The notes beneath the pieces are model-generated. The model saw only the letters and a program-made list of their open reading frames with translations, was not told where the DNA came from and searched no databases. DNA of 6,646 nucleotides from Aquirufa sp. Lineage in GTDB: Bacteria; Bacteroidota; Bacteroidia; Cytophagales; Spirosomataceae. The stretch is taken from contig JAURHT010000105.1 in the NCBI GenBank assembly GCA_030833145.1, positions 1-6,646 on the forward strand, written 5' to 3'. Below are positions 1-6,056 of this stretch, piece after piece. Position numbers and translations under genes: made by a program. The first letter of the stretch is position 1, and each line of letters opens with the position of its first letter.

Positions 1-910
1 GACTATTGGAGGTAAAGACTTAGCTATCTTATACGGTTTGTCTCAAATCTACAAGAATAACAAAGACGAAGACAAAGCTTTAAACATCATTGAAAAAGCA
101 ATCGCTATTTATCCTTCAAACAAAGACTTGAAAGGGGAGAAGTTCAATATGTTGATTGCTTTCAACCGTATTGATCAAGCGATTACGCAATTAACTCAAA
201 CAACAGCTAACGATCCTAAAGATGGTATTTCTTGGTTAAATCTAGGTTTATTGTATGAAAACAAGGTTTCTGGATTAAATGACGAAATCAGAAAGATTCA
301 AGATAAATCATTCAAAGTTCAAGAGGCAGATCGCCGTCTAACAGCTCAAAATGATCAAATTTCTGCTTTCCAAGACGAAGTTAAGCGTACGAAAGCGAAA
401 TTAAAGGCAGCTACAACGCCTAAAGCTAAAGCTTCTGTTAATAGCCAAGTAGCTAGTTTGGAAACGAAAGTGAAAGATTTAATCGAGGTTCAAAAAGGTA
501 TCCAAACAGAAAAAACAGCGGCAGAAGCAGCAGCAGGGGATGCCGCGGCAAACAAAGCCAAAATCGATGAATTAACAGCTAAAGTGAAGGAAATTCGTGC
601 GAATTTGCCTAATTACTACACAAAAGCGTTAGAAGTAGATGCAACAAACTACGATGCATTATACCAAATGGGTGCTTATTACTACAATGATGCCGTTGAA
701 ATTAAGAAGCAATTAAATGGTATGGATATGAATGATTACAAGAAGACTGGTAAGGATTTAGAAGCTAAATTAGCGGTTAAATACAACGAGGCTTTACCGT
801 ATTTCGAGCGTGGTTTCAAAGTGAAGAAAGACGAAGACTTGAAAGAAATCTTAAAACAAGTGTATCGTGAATTGAAAGACGAAGCTAAATTAGCTGAGTT
901 AGAGAAATAA
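1..910 (+). CDS. TPR/coiled-coil protein, 5'-truncated by the window edge
   Basis: The reading frame is open from base 2 through the window edge, so the gene starts upstream; a TTG at 38 is only an internal Leu codon. The visible 302 residues begin with TPR-like helix pairs (about residues 5-85, with Leu/Ala/Tyr spacing and segments such as ALNIIEKAIAIYPSN and SWLNLGLLYEN). They continue with a long Lys/Glu/Ala/Gln-rich coiled coil (about 88-202), then return to TPR-like helices (NYYTKALEVDATNYDALYQ onward) to the TAA stop. The coiled coil thus splits a TPR solenoid. TPR proteins are protein-interaction scaffolds; the partner cannot be told from sequence. The N-terminus is missing, so whether there is a signal peptide is unknown. 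The gene is followed by a strong terminator and converges with the kinase gene. The open frame and stop are certain, the TPR/coiled-coil assignment is good, and the cellular role is unknown. Confidence 0.88.
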   Translation, partial: TIGGKDLAILYGLSQIYKNNKDEDKALNIIEKAIAIYPSNKDLKGEKFNMLIAFNRIDQAITQLTQTTANDPKDGISWLNLGLLYENKVSGLNDEIRKIQDKSFKVQEADRRLTAQNDQISAFQDEVKRTKAKLKAATTPKAKASVNSQVASLETKVKDLIEVQKGIQTEKTAAEAAAGDAAANKAKIDELTAKVKEIRANLPNYYTKALEVDATNYDALYQMGAYYYNDAVEIKKQLNGMDMNDYKKTGKDLEAKLAVKYNEALPYFERGFKVKKDEDLKEILKQVYRELKDEAKLAELEK

Positions 911-917
911 AAATTAG

Positions 918-951
918 AAAGGGCTACTTAGAAATAGGTGGCCCTTTTCTT
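918..951 (+). terminator. Intrinsic terminator of the TPR gene
   Basis: A 13-bp stem (918-930 paired with 935-947, including two G-U pairs) is closed by a GAAA tetraloop at 931-934 and runs into TTTTCTTAT. It starts 8 bases after the TAA stop. The A-rich left flank gives U-rich sequence on the other strand, so it may also stop transcripts of the convergent kinase operon. Confidence 0.88.
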
Positions 952-1050
952 ATGGTTCATAATCTATTTAACATAATATAAATTATATAACAAATAGTTC
1001 AGCAAGAAACTTTACCCCTAAATTATCTTTACTCTATAATCTATAGTCTC

Positions 1051-1070
1051 GAATCTAAACCTTTAGACTC
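1051..1070 (-). terminator. Possible weak hairpin at the 3' end of the kinase operon
   Basis: On the minus strand, GAGTCTAAA and TTTAGATTC can pair over about 8-9 bp (one G-U) around a very short loop, 17 bases after the kinase stop codon. No clear U tract follows, so it may be only an RNA 3'-end structure. The bidirectional hairpin at 918-947 is the stronger candidate for ending this operon. Confidence 0.3.
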
Positions 1071-1086
1071 AGTTCGTCCGGAATAA

Positions 1087-2454
1087 CTAAGCTACGTGAA
1101 ACGTTACCGTAAACTCCGTATACGAATCTGGCACTGAAACCACCGAGATTTGACCATTGTGTAATTGAACGATACGTTCGACAAGTGATAATCCGATTCC
1201 GTAGCCCTTGGATGAAGCCGTATTTTCGCCTCTAAAGAACGGTTGGAATATGTAGGGTAAATCGTTCGCTGGGATCCCTTTTCCTTCGTTTCTGACGAAT
1301 ATTTGGATAGAATTTCCCGAATTTTTGAAGCTAACGTGGGCAGATTTGGATGGGCTGAATTTGCACGCATTCTCCATCAAATTCTTAAGGGCCGTTAAAA
1401 TTAGTTTGTCATCTGCCTTGATTAATAGCATTTCCTCGTCCTCTGGCATGTGTGAGGTGTCGATGCTGACTTTGTAGGCGGAGTTGAGTTTTTGGGTTAA
1501 ACTTCTTGCTTCCCAAAGGATTTCATCAATTCTCCACTCATTAAAGCCTGCTTGGCTGTCTGATAAGCTTAGTTTATTCAATTCTAATAAAGATTCCGTG
1601 ATCGCGGCTAATTCTTGTGTGTCTTCTAATACGGAGCTGATGGTATTTTTATAATCCCTAGTCTCTCTTTCTTTCAAAAGACTTACTTCTAATTGGGACG
1701 AAATTTTAGTTAATGGATTCTTTAATTCGTGTGAAACGTTCGCAATAAAGGTCTTTTGTAATTTAAAGGCGTTCTCAATGCGTTCTAATAAGCGATTGAC
1801 CGTAGACACCATCTTCCCTATTTCGTCCTCAAAATCAGGCGATTTGAGGCGTTCTTCCAGGCGTTTGGGCGATAATTTATCCACTTGTTGGATAACTTCA
1901 GAGATTGGATTGACTGCTTGACCCGCAAAAAACCAGCCTGACAGCACTACAATGAGGATAAATAAGAGAAATAGCGCGATTAGGATGTTTTTTAAATCTT
2001 TCGCATTCTCCGCCGAATATTGATCCACTGCCCCCGCAAAGACAACTAAACGACCCTGTGGAGTAGCAAAAACGGTACCAAGAACCTCGATATCTTCCCG
2101 TTGAAAGCGTATTTCTTGCTTTTGGCGGACTTGTTTAATGAGATCTACATCGATGTGAAGGTTGATGCTATCGTTCGAGGCGTAGATACGCTCGTTGCAT
2201 AAATCGTATACCAAAATACTCTCCCGGTACAATAAATCGCGGTTGGTTTGCCCGATGATCCCCATTAATTTGGAGTCAACCTGGTTTACATTGACCAAAA
2301 GTTGGGCTGTTGTGTTCGCTTTTTGGCGTAAACGACTATAAAATTTGTCTTTGTAATTCTCCTGTGTAAACAGGTAGATGACAAAATAGGATACGAATAA
2401 AATCGCAGAAACGAGGTAGGTAAACTGGTAGGTCAGCCTGGATCTAATCTGCAT
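1087..2454 (-). CDS. Membrane sensor histidine kinase (HAMP-HisKA-HATPase)
   Basis: This 455-residue protein is a class I two-component sensor kinase. It has one transmembrane helix at about 9-30, an extracytoplasmic sensing region (about 31-155), a second transmembrane helix (about 157-178), a HAMP linker (about 178-230) and a HisKA domain with H-box HELKNPL. His242 is the expected autophosphorylation site. The ATPase domain shows the N-box (NLMENACKFS, Asn362), the G1 box NEGKGI (389-394), the F-box (YIFQPFF) and the G2 box GYGIGL. The G1 box has Asn where Asp is usual, as also occurs in CusS-like kinases. It follows the response regulator gene after only 2 bases (TAA-TT-ATG), so the pair should be translated together and the kinase should phosphorylate that regulator. 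The sensed signal is unknown; the periplasmic segment may be a PAS-like fold, which is an inference. Length and domain order are normal. Confidence 0.96.
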   Translation of the reverse strand: MQIRSRLTYQFTYLVSAILFVSYFVIYLFTQENYKDKFYSRLRQKANTTAQLLVNVNQVDSKLMGIIGQTNRDLLYRESILVYDLCNERIYASNDSINLHIDVDLIKQVRQKQEIRFQREDIEVLGTVFATPQGRLVVFAGAVDQYSAENAKDLKNILIALFLLFILIVVLSGWFFAGQAVNPISEVIQQVDKLSPKRLEERLKSPDFEDEIGKMVSTVNRLLERIENAFKLQKTFIANVSHELKNPLTKISSQLEVSLLKERETRDYKNTISSVLEDTQELAAITESLLELNKLSLSDSQAGFNEWRIDEILWEARSLTQKLNSAYKVSIDTSHMPEDEEMLLIKADDKLILTALKNLMENACKFSPSKSAHVSFKNSGNSIQIFVRNEGKGIPANDLPYIFQPFFRGENTASSKGYGIGLSLVERIVQLHNGQISVVSVPDSYTEFTVTFHVA

Positions 2455-2456
2455 AA

Positions 2457-3137
2457 TTATTCGTTTTTAAGGATATATCCTCTACCAAATTGAGTGTGAA
2501 TCAACTTACTAGCAAAGCCTTTATCGACCTTCTTTCGCAAGTAATTAACATAAACTTCGATCAAATTCGAGCTATTTTCATCCTCTACTTCCCAAATATT
2601 CTCAGCTATTTGAGCCTTCGAAATCACCATTTCTTGGTTTCTAAGGAAGTATTCCAGTAATTGAAACTCTTTCGAAGTCAAATTAATGGACTGTCCAGAA
2701 CGCGTGACTAATTTACTGATAAGATCCATCTCTAAATCTGCGAATTTCAACACCTGTGCATCTAATTGAGTCTGAGACGAACGTTTTAATAATGCCTTAA
2801 TACGGGCCAAAAACTCTTTAAAATCAAAGGGTTTACCCAGATAATCATCTGCTCCAGCATCAAAACCTAGCAGTTTGTCATCCGTGGTACTCAATGCCGT
2901 CAGCATCAAGATAGGCGTCTGAATTCCTTCTGCTCTCAACTGTTTACATAATTCAAGGCCATTGATACCTGGAATAATAATGTCCGATACAATTAAGGAG
3001 TAATTATTTCGCAAGGCTAATTGCTTCGCGATAGTTCCGTCATAGGCCACTTCCACCTCATAGCTGTTCTCTTCTAATCCTTGTTTCAGGGATTGAACAG
3101 TTTTAGGTTCGTCTTCTATGAGGAGTATTTTGATCAT
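2457..3137 (-). CDS. OmpR/PhoB-family response regulator
   Basis: This 226-residue protein has an N-terminal receiver domain (1-117) with the acidic pair Glu8-Asp9, phosphoacceptor Asp52, Thr80 and Lys102 followed by Pro103. A C-terminal winged helix (about 128-224) has the typical LTSKEFQLLEYF segment, the recognition-helix region SNLIEVYVNYLRKKV and the GRGYIL wing. On phosphorylation by the adjacent kinase it should dimerise and bind promoter DNA. Its ATG overlaps the TGA of the upstream pyrophosphohydrolase gene (ATGA), which implies translational coupling, and it precedes the kinase by 2 bases. The overall type resembles CusR/ArlR-like regulators, but no specific orthologue can be named and the regulon is unknown. 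All key phosphorylation residues are present. Confidence 0.96.
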   Translation of the reverse strand: MIKILLIEDEPKTVQSLKQGLEENSYEVEVAYDGTIAKQLALRNNYSLIVSDIIIPGINGLELCKQLRAEGIQTPILMLTALSTTDDKLLGFDAGADDYLGKPFDFKEFLARIKALLKRSSQTQLDAQVLKFADLEMDLISKLVTRSGQSINLTSKEFQLLEYFLRNQEMVISKAQIAENIWEVEDENSSNLIEVYVNYLRKKVDKGFASKLIHTQFGRGYILKNE

Positions 3138-3601
3138 TTTAGGATGGATTTCAAGTCCGCTGGAGAGTAATTAATTGACTTTAATACTTTATTATCAGCC
3201 TTACGATACACTTTCCAAACACCGTTTTCTTCTTTTATCTCCGCTTCTGTACCATCTTTATCTTGGTAAAATTTCACGGTATATTCAGCTTCTTCTAAGG
3301 ATGCACACGCTTTGGACATATTCGAACGCTGTACTTCATTGAATAATTCGACGAATTTTTCACCTAGTCCAAACTCTAAAACCGCCCCAGATAATACATA
3401 TTGAAGATCACAAAGTGCATCAGCTACCTCTACTAAATCATTAGCGGCTATCGCTTCTTTCAATTCATCTAATTCTTCTGCTAATAGGCTAACACGTAGA
3501 TTGCAACGTTCTGCAGCAGGAATGGTGGGTTGAGTAAGTATAGGGGCTCCAAAGGTCGTGTGGAATTGAGCCACCTGGTTCAATGAGTCTAGTTTTTCCA
3601 T
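3134..3601 (-). CDS. MazG-like (all-alpha) nucleoside triphosphate pyrophosphohydrolase
   Basis: The 155-residue protein carries the metal-binding signature of all-alpha NTP pyrophosphohydrolases: EExxE at 42-46 (EELDE), then ExxD at 58-61 and Asp65 in EVADALCDLQYV. A conserved-looking NEVQRSNMSK follows at 88-97, as in the PRA-PH/COG4696-like branch. The C-terminal 45 residues, ending in YSPADLKSILK, form a short beta-rich tail. Such enzymes hydrolyse NTPs or dNTPs to NMP and pyrophosphate, often as house-cleaning of abnormal nucleotides; the substrate here cannot be read from sequence. It is the first gene of an apparent three-gene operon with a two-component system, and its TGA overlaps the regulator's ATG by 4 bases. 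Directly upstream is a DnaA-box cluster. The ATG at 3601 is chosen because it begins the family's N-terminal helix and follows an A-rich leader. Confidence 0.88.
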   Translation of the reverse strand: MEKLDSLNQVAQFHTTFGAPILTQPTIPAAERCNLRVSLLAEELDELKEAIAANDLVEVADALCDLQYVLSGAVLEFGLGEKFVELFNEVQRSNMSKACASLEEAEYTVKFYQDKDGTEAEIKEENGVWKVYRKADNKVLKSINYSPADLKSILK

Positions 3602-3604
3602 TTT

Positions 3605-3744
3605 ATGTATTCAATTTATTAAAATTAAACAATTAATGGGTCTCTAGCAATAAGCGTTCTTTGTGGAAAATGTGGAAAACTGAAAATACAATTGTGCACA
3701 AGTGTGGATAACTTGTGGATAACTCAACAGGTTTCTGTGGATAA
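3605..3744 (-). other. DnaA-box cluster with AT-rich flank: candidate oriC or DnaA-regulated control region
   Basis: Reading the + strand, TGTGGATAA (the reverse complement of the consensus DnaA box TTATCCACA) occurs exactly at 3703-3711, 3714-3722 and 3736-3744. TGTGGAAAA, which fits the relaxed TTWTNCACA box, occurs in tandem at 3662-3670 and 3671-3679. A degenerate TGTGCACAA lies at 3693-3701. All share one orientation, and their starts are separated by 9, 22, 10, 11 and 22 bases, close to whole helical turns. Next to the array, 3605-3637 is almost pure A/T and could serve as an unwinding element. The region lies between the XRE gene and the pyrophosphohydrolase operon and contains no gene. 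Bacteroidota origins need not be beside dnaA. No convincing DnaA-trio or skew switch could be established by eye, so oriC function is inferred; the boxes themselves are clear. Confidence 0.75.
3620..3651 (-). promoter_or_regulatory. Weak candidate promoter for the pyrophosphohydrolase operon
   Basis: On the minus strand ATTG (3651-3648) lies 20 bases before TAATTTTA (3627-3620). This is an imperfect match to the Bacteroidota TTTG-N19-TAnnTTTG promoter; the final G is missing. Transcription would begin near 3612-3616, just upstream of the ATG at 3601. The -33 element sits about 10 bases from the nearest DnaA box, so bound DnaA could affect it. Confidence 0.3.
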
Positions 3745-3775
3745 GTCCTGTTTTTGTTTACAATTCTTATCTCAC

Positions 3776-4261
3776 TTATTGAGGTTTACTTTCAGAGAAA
3801 GTACCATCTGTATAAAAAATCAGTACACGTTCAATCTTTTTAGCGAGATGCGCGGTAGTAGTTGGAGCTGACAACACTGGTTGGCTTGCTTTTGGGCTAC
3901 TTTCTCTAGGGCGTCTGAGATTCGATTGTACGATCGTTTGTTCAGGTAAATTATTTTTAGGCGATTCTGGCGCGCTAGGTATAATGGCATCAAAAAGAGA
4001 TGGAGTAGATGCGACCGGAGAAGGAGCTGCTTTAGTAGCGGGTGCCGAAATAGATAAATCGCGTTTATCATCTAATAACTCTTCCGCGGGAATTTCAGGG
4101 AAGGCGATGAGAATTTTTTGTACAACATCTAAGCTAGGCTTATTTCTTCCTGAAAGAATGTGAGAGATACTACTGCGAGGAATTCCTAAGGTATCTGCAA
4201 ACTGAGAGGCACTTAACTTCTTAGTTTGAATTAACAATTCTATCTTGGCGCTTAGATTCAT
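3776..4261 (-). CDS. XRE-family helix-turn-helix regulator with conserved C-terminal tail
   Basis: This 161-residue protein begins with a Cro/C1-type HTH domain (about 1-65): AKIELLIQTKKLSASQFADT, then LGIPRSSISHILSGRNKPS, where helices 2 and 3 are evident, and LDVVQKILIAFPEI. Residues 66-140 are a low-complexity Ala/Pro/Ser linker, probably disordered. The protein ends in a compact motif KKIERVLIFYTDGTFSESKP (141-160), predicted as a short beta hairpin, that I recall from similar Bacteroidota regulators. It should bind DNA as a dimer. A promoter bracketed by a perfect inverted repeat lies immediately upstream, which suggests it represses its own gene. The ATG at 4261 directly precedes the first HTH helix. 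No toxin gene is adjacent, so an antitoxin role is not supported, and its wider regulon is unknown. Confidence 0.9.
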   Translation of the reverse strand: MNLSAKIELLIQTKKLSASQFADTLGIPRSSISHILSGRNKPSLDVVQKILIAFPEIPAEELLDDKRDLSISAPATKAAPSPVASTPSLFDAIIPSAPESPKNNLPEQTIVQSNLRRPRESSPKASQPVLSAPTTTAHLAKKIERVLIFYTDGTFSESKPQ

Positions 4262-4262
4262 T

Positions 4263-4317
4263 TTTGTAAACTTGATTAATATGTTACAAATTTAAACAAT
4301 CTAATCAAGTTTACAAA
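4263..4317. repeat. Perfect 16-bp inverted repeat (putative XRE operator)
   Basis: The left arm TTTGTAAACTTGATTA (4263-4278) and right arm TAATCAAGTTTACAAA (4302-4317) are exact reverse complements separated by 23 bases. The right arm contains the -33 element of the XRE promoter, and the left arm covers the transcript start and 5' leader up to one base before the ATG. The arms are very AT-rich (3 of 16 G/C). A DNA operator is likelier than a terminator, although an RNA hairpin that masks the XRE start codon is possible. A further GTTTACAAA lies at 4343-4351. Confidence 0.85.
4287..4317 (-). promoter_or_regulatory. Promoter of the XRE regulator gene
   Basis: On the minus strand TTTG (4317-4314), a 19-base spacer and TAAATTTG (4294-4287) match the Bacteroidota primary sigma factor consensus exactly. 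Transcription is expected to start near 4280-4283, giving a leader of about 20 bases. The promoter sits between and within the arms of the 16-bp inverted repeat. Confidence 0.75.
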
Positions 4318-4344
4318 TAGAAATTTTGGTAACAACAAGCGAGT

Positions 4345-5193
4345 TTACAAAAGTGACACGCAATCAGAATGCAATGCGATCAGTTTACTTTTGTATAATC
4401 CTCCAATAGCTTTTTTGAAATCCTTTTTAGACATTCCTAACTGATCGTAGATATCTTCAGCTGGACTTTTATCATGTAGATACAGGACGCCTTTGTTATC
4501 CTTAATTACCTGCAATACTTTCTCCACTTGTGCATCTAAACGTACACGTCCCACTGGTTCCAAACGTAAATCAAGGCGTCCGTCCTCTCGCAAATTTTCG
4601 ATGTAGACAAATGTGCTTTCGCCTAATATTACATTTGTAAATATTTCATTTTTGAATAACATGCCAATTTTACAATTGTCAACTAAGCATTTAATCCCTA
4701 GGTCAGTGTATTCAAATGGAACAGCTTCTATTTTTGTACCAGGTGCAAAACGATTTTCTTCCTCCTCTATAAAGGCAGGCAAGAAGTTTTCGATTCTGGC
4801 AGAAGCGACGATGCGATCTGTTTGGGCATCTAGGTAAATGTAAACGAGATAGAATTTGCCTACCACCATTTTTTGGTATTGTTGACTGAAAGGAACAAAT
4901 AAGTCCTTCGCTAATCCCCATTCTAAGAATACACCCAGCGGTGTAACTGATTTAACCTCCAAATAAGCGAATTGCTTAATGGTGGCATAGGGTTTTAAAG
5001 TGGTGGCAATGATGCGGTCTTCTGAATCGCGGTAGATGAATACATCAATCGATGAATCGATTTCATACGTTTCTGGAACGTATTGCAAGGGTAAAAGGAT
5101 TTCATCTTCGTAACCATCTAAATAGAGGCCAAAAGGTACTTCTTTGATAATACGAAGGTGATTGTATTCACCAATTTTCAATTCATTTTCCAT
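4345..5193 (-). CDS. cvfB: CvfB-like S1-domain RNA-binding protein
   Basis: The 282-residue protein matches the CvfB/YitL architecture. An S1-like barrel (about 7-65, KIGEYNHLRIIKEVPFGLYL) is followed by a second S1 domain (about 74-133, YLEVKSVTPLGVFLEWGLAK), a third degenerate S1 (about 151-212) and a C-terminal winged helix (about 222-282, ending KSKLIALHSDCVSLL). CvfB proteins bind RNA in the cytoplasm and in Staphylococcus influence expression of virulence genes; the role in Bacteroidota is not defined. The ATG at 5193 is the only Met compatible with the start of the first barrel. Unusually, it is immediately preceded by seven T residues belonging to a terminator, not by the A-rich leader seen elsewhere. 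It follows dapD by 44 bases in the same direction, with no room for its own promoter. The next gene, the XRE regulator, has its own promoter. Confidence 0.9.
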   Translation of the reverse strand: MENELKIGEYNHLRIIKEVPFGLYLDGYEDEILLPLQYVPETYEIDSSIDVFIYRDSEDRIIATTLKPYATIKQFAYLEVKSVTPLGVFLEWGLAKDLFVPFSQQYQKMVVGKFYLVYIYLDAQTDRIVASARIENFLPAFIEEEENRFAPGTKIEAVPFEYTDLGIKCLVDNCKIGMLFKNEIFTNVILGESTFVYIENLREDGRLDLRLEPVGRVRLDAQVEKVLQVIKDNKGVLYLHDKSPAEDIYDQLGMSKKDFKKAIGGLYKSKLIALHSDCVSLL

Positions 5194-5219
5194 AAAAAAA
5201 GCCCGGCTGTGAACCGGGC
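5194..5219 (-). terminator. Intrinsic terminator after dapD, abutting the cvfB start codon
   Basis: On the minus strand GCCCGG (5219-5214), loop TTCACAG and CCGGGC (5206-5201) form a 6-bp all-G/C stem followed by seven T residues (5200-5194). The last T is adjacent to the cvfB ATG. The geometry is that of a classical Rho-independent terminator for dapD. Because cvfB begins at once, it may act as an attenuator, or its hairpin may limit translation of cvfB. Confidence 0.82.
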
Positions 5220-5237
5220 ATTTATTCTTGTTGTTGA

Positions 5238-6056
5238 CTAAACGACTACGTTATTCTCTCTTAATGCTTGATTAAGTGATGTTTTTAAGTCTGTACTTTC
5301 TTTTCTTTTACCAATGATTAAGGCACAGGGTACGCCATAGGTTCCGGCCGCAAAGGTCTTTTGGATGCTACCTGGGATAACAACCGAGTTTTCTGGTACA
5401 TAACCAATGTATTCAACTGGCTCAGGGCCTGAAACATCGATGATCTTAGAAGAACCAGTAATGGTTACTCCAGCACCTAAAACGGCTTTTTTACCAATGT
5501 GTGCACCTTCCACTACGATGCAACGAGAACCAATAAAAGCTCCGTCTTCAATAATAACAGGAGAAGCTTGAGGTGGTTCTAATACGCCACCGATACCCAC
5601 ACCACCGCTTAAGTGTACGTGTTTTCCGATTTGAGCGCAAGATCCTACCGTAGCCCAGGTGTCTACCATGGTTCCTTCGTCTACATAAGCACCAATATTT
5701 ACATAAGAGGGCATTAAGATCGTTCCTTTCGCTAAGAATGCGCCATAACGGGCCACAGCAGGAGGAACTACCCGAACACCTAACTCTTTGTAATTCGATT
5801 TCAATTTCATTTTATCGTGGAATTCGAAGATGCCCACTTCTGAAACGGCCATTTGGCGAATAGGGAAATACATCACGATGGCTTTCTTTACCCATTCATT
5901 CACTTGCCAACTACCATCAGCCTTAGGTTCTGCAGTACGCAATTCCCCTTTATCTACTAAGTCTACGACTTTTTCAATCGCCTCGATGGTTTCAGCCTTC
6001 GAACGAAGCTCCGGGTTGTCCCAGGCAGCTACAATACTATTTTCTAATGAATTCAT
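5238..6056 (-). CDS. dapD: 2,3,4,5-tetrahydropyridine-2,6-dicarboxylate N-succinyltransferase
   Basis: DapD transfers a succinyl group from succinyl-CoA to tetrahydrodipicolinate in the succinylase branch of diaminopimelate/lysine synthesis, feeding peptidoglycan. The 272 residues are the usual length. The N-terminal helical domain (about 1-95) leads to FRVVPP-like GVRVVPPAVARYGAF. A left-handed beta-helix of hexapeptide repeats follows, with the near-invariant MPSYVNIGAYVDEGTMVDTW (115-134; Asp132 corresponds to E. coli Asp141) and GGVGIGGVLEPPQASP (151-166). The start at 6056 (MNSLENSI) is preferred over an in-frame ATG at 6095, which would add a His/Ile-rich 13-residue extension not expected for the family. 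At the position of E. coli Glu189 there is Ile180. The gene is followed by a terminator just before cvfB and is divergent from gap. No clear promoter was recognised upstream. Confidence 0.97.
   Translation of the reverse strand: MNSLENSIVAAWDNPELRSKAETIEAIEKVVDLVDKGELRTAEPKADGSWQVNEWVKKAIVMYFPIRQMAVSEVGIFEFHDKMKLKSNYKELGVRVVPPAVARYGAFLAKGTILMPSYVNIGAYVDEGTMVDTWATVGSCAQIGKHVHLSGGVGIGGVLEPPQASPVIIEDGAFIGSRCIVVEGAHIGKKAVLGAGVTITGSSKIIDVSGPEPVEYIGYVPENSVVIPGSIQKTFAAGTYGVPCALIIGKRKESTDLKTSLNQALRENNVVV

Noticed and set aside
964..997. AT-rich imperfect inverted repeat (CTATTT...AAATAG with an inner ATAAT/ATTAT)
   Set aside because: It is nearly all A/T, interrupted, and lacks a T tract, so it is weak compared with the terminator beside it and likely due to composition.
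1877..1885. TTATCCACT, one mismatch from a DnaA box
   Set aside because: It is isolated within the kinase HAMP coding region and explained by codons; a single near-match is expected by chance.
3776..4261. XRE protein as the antitoxin of a toxin-antitoxin pair
   Set aside because: No toxin-like small gene is adjacent; neighbours are cvfB and, across the DnaA-box region, the pyrophosphohydrolase operon.
4613..4837. + strand open frame inside cvfB
   Set aside because: It is antisense to a well-supported S1 protein gene and has no domain or initiation signals of its own.
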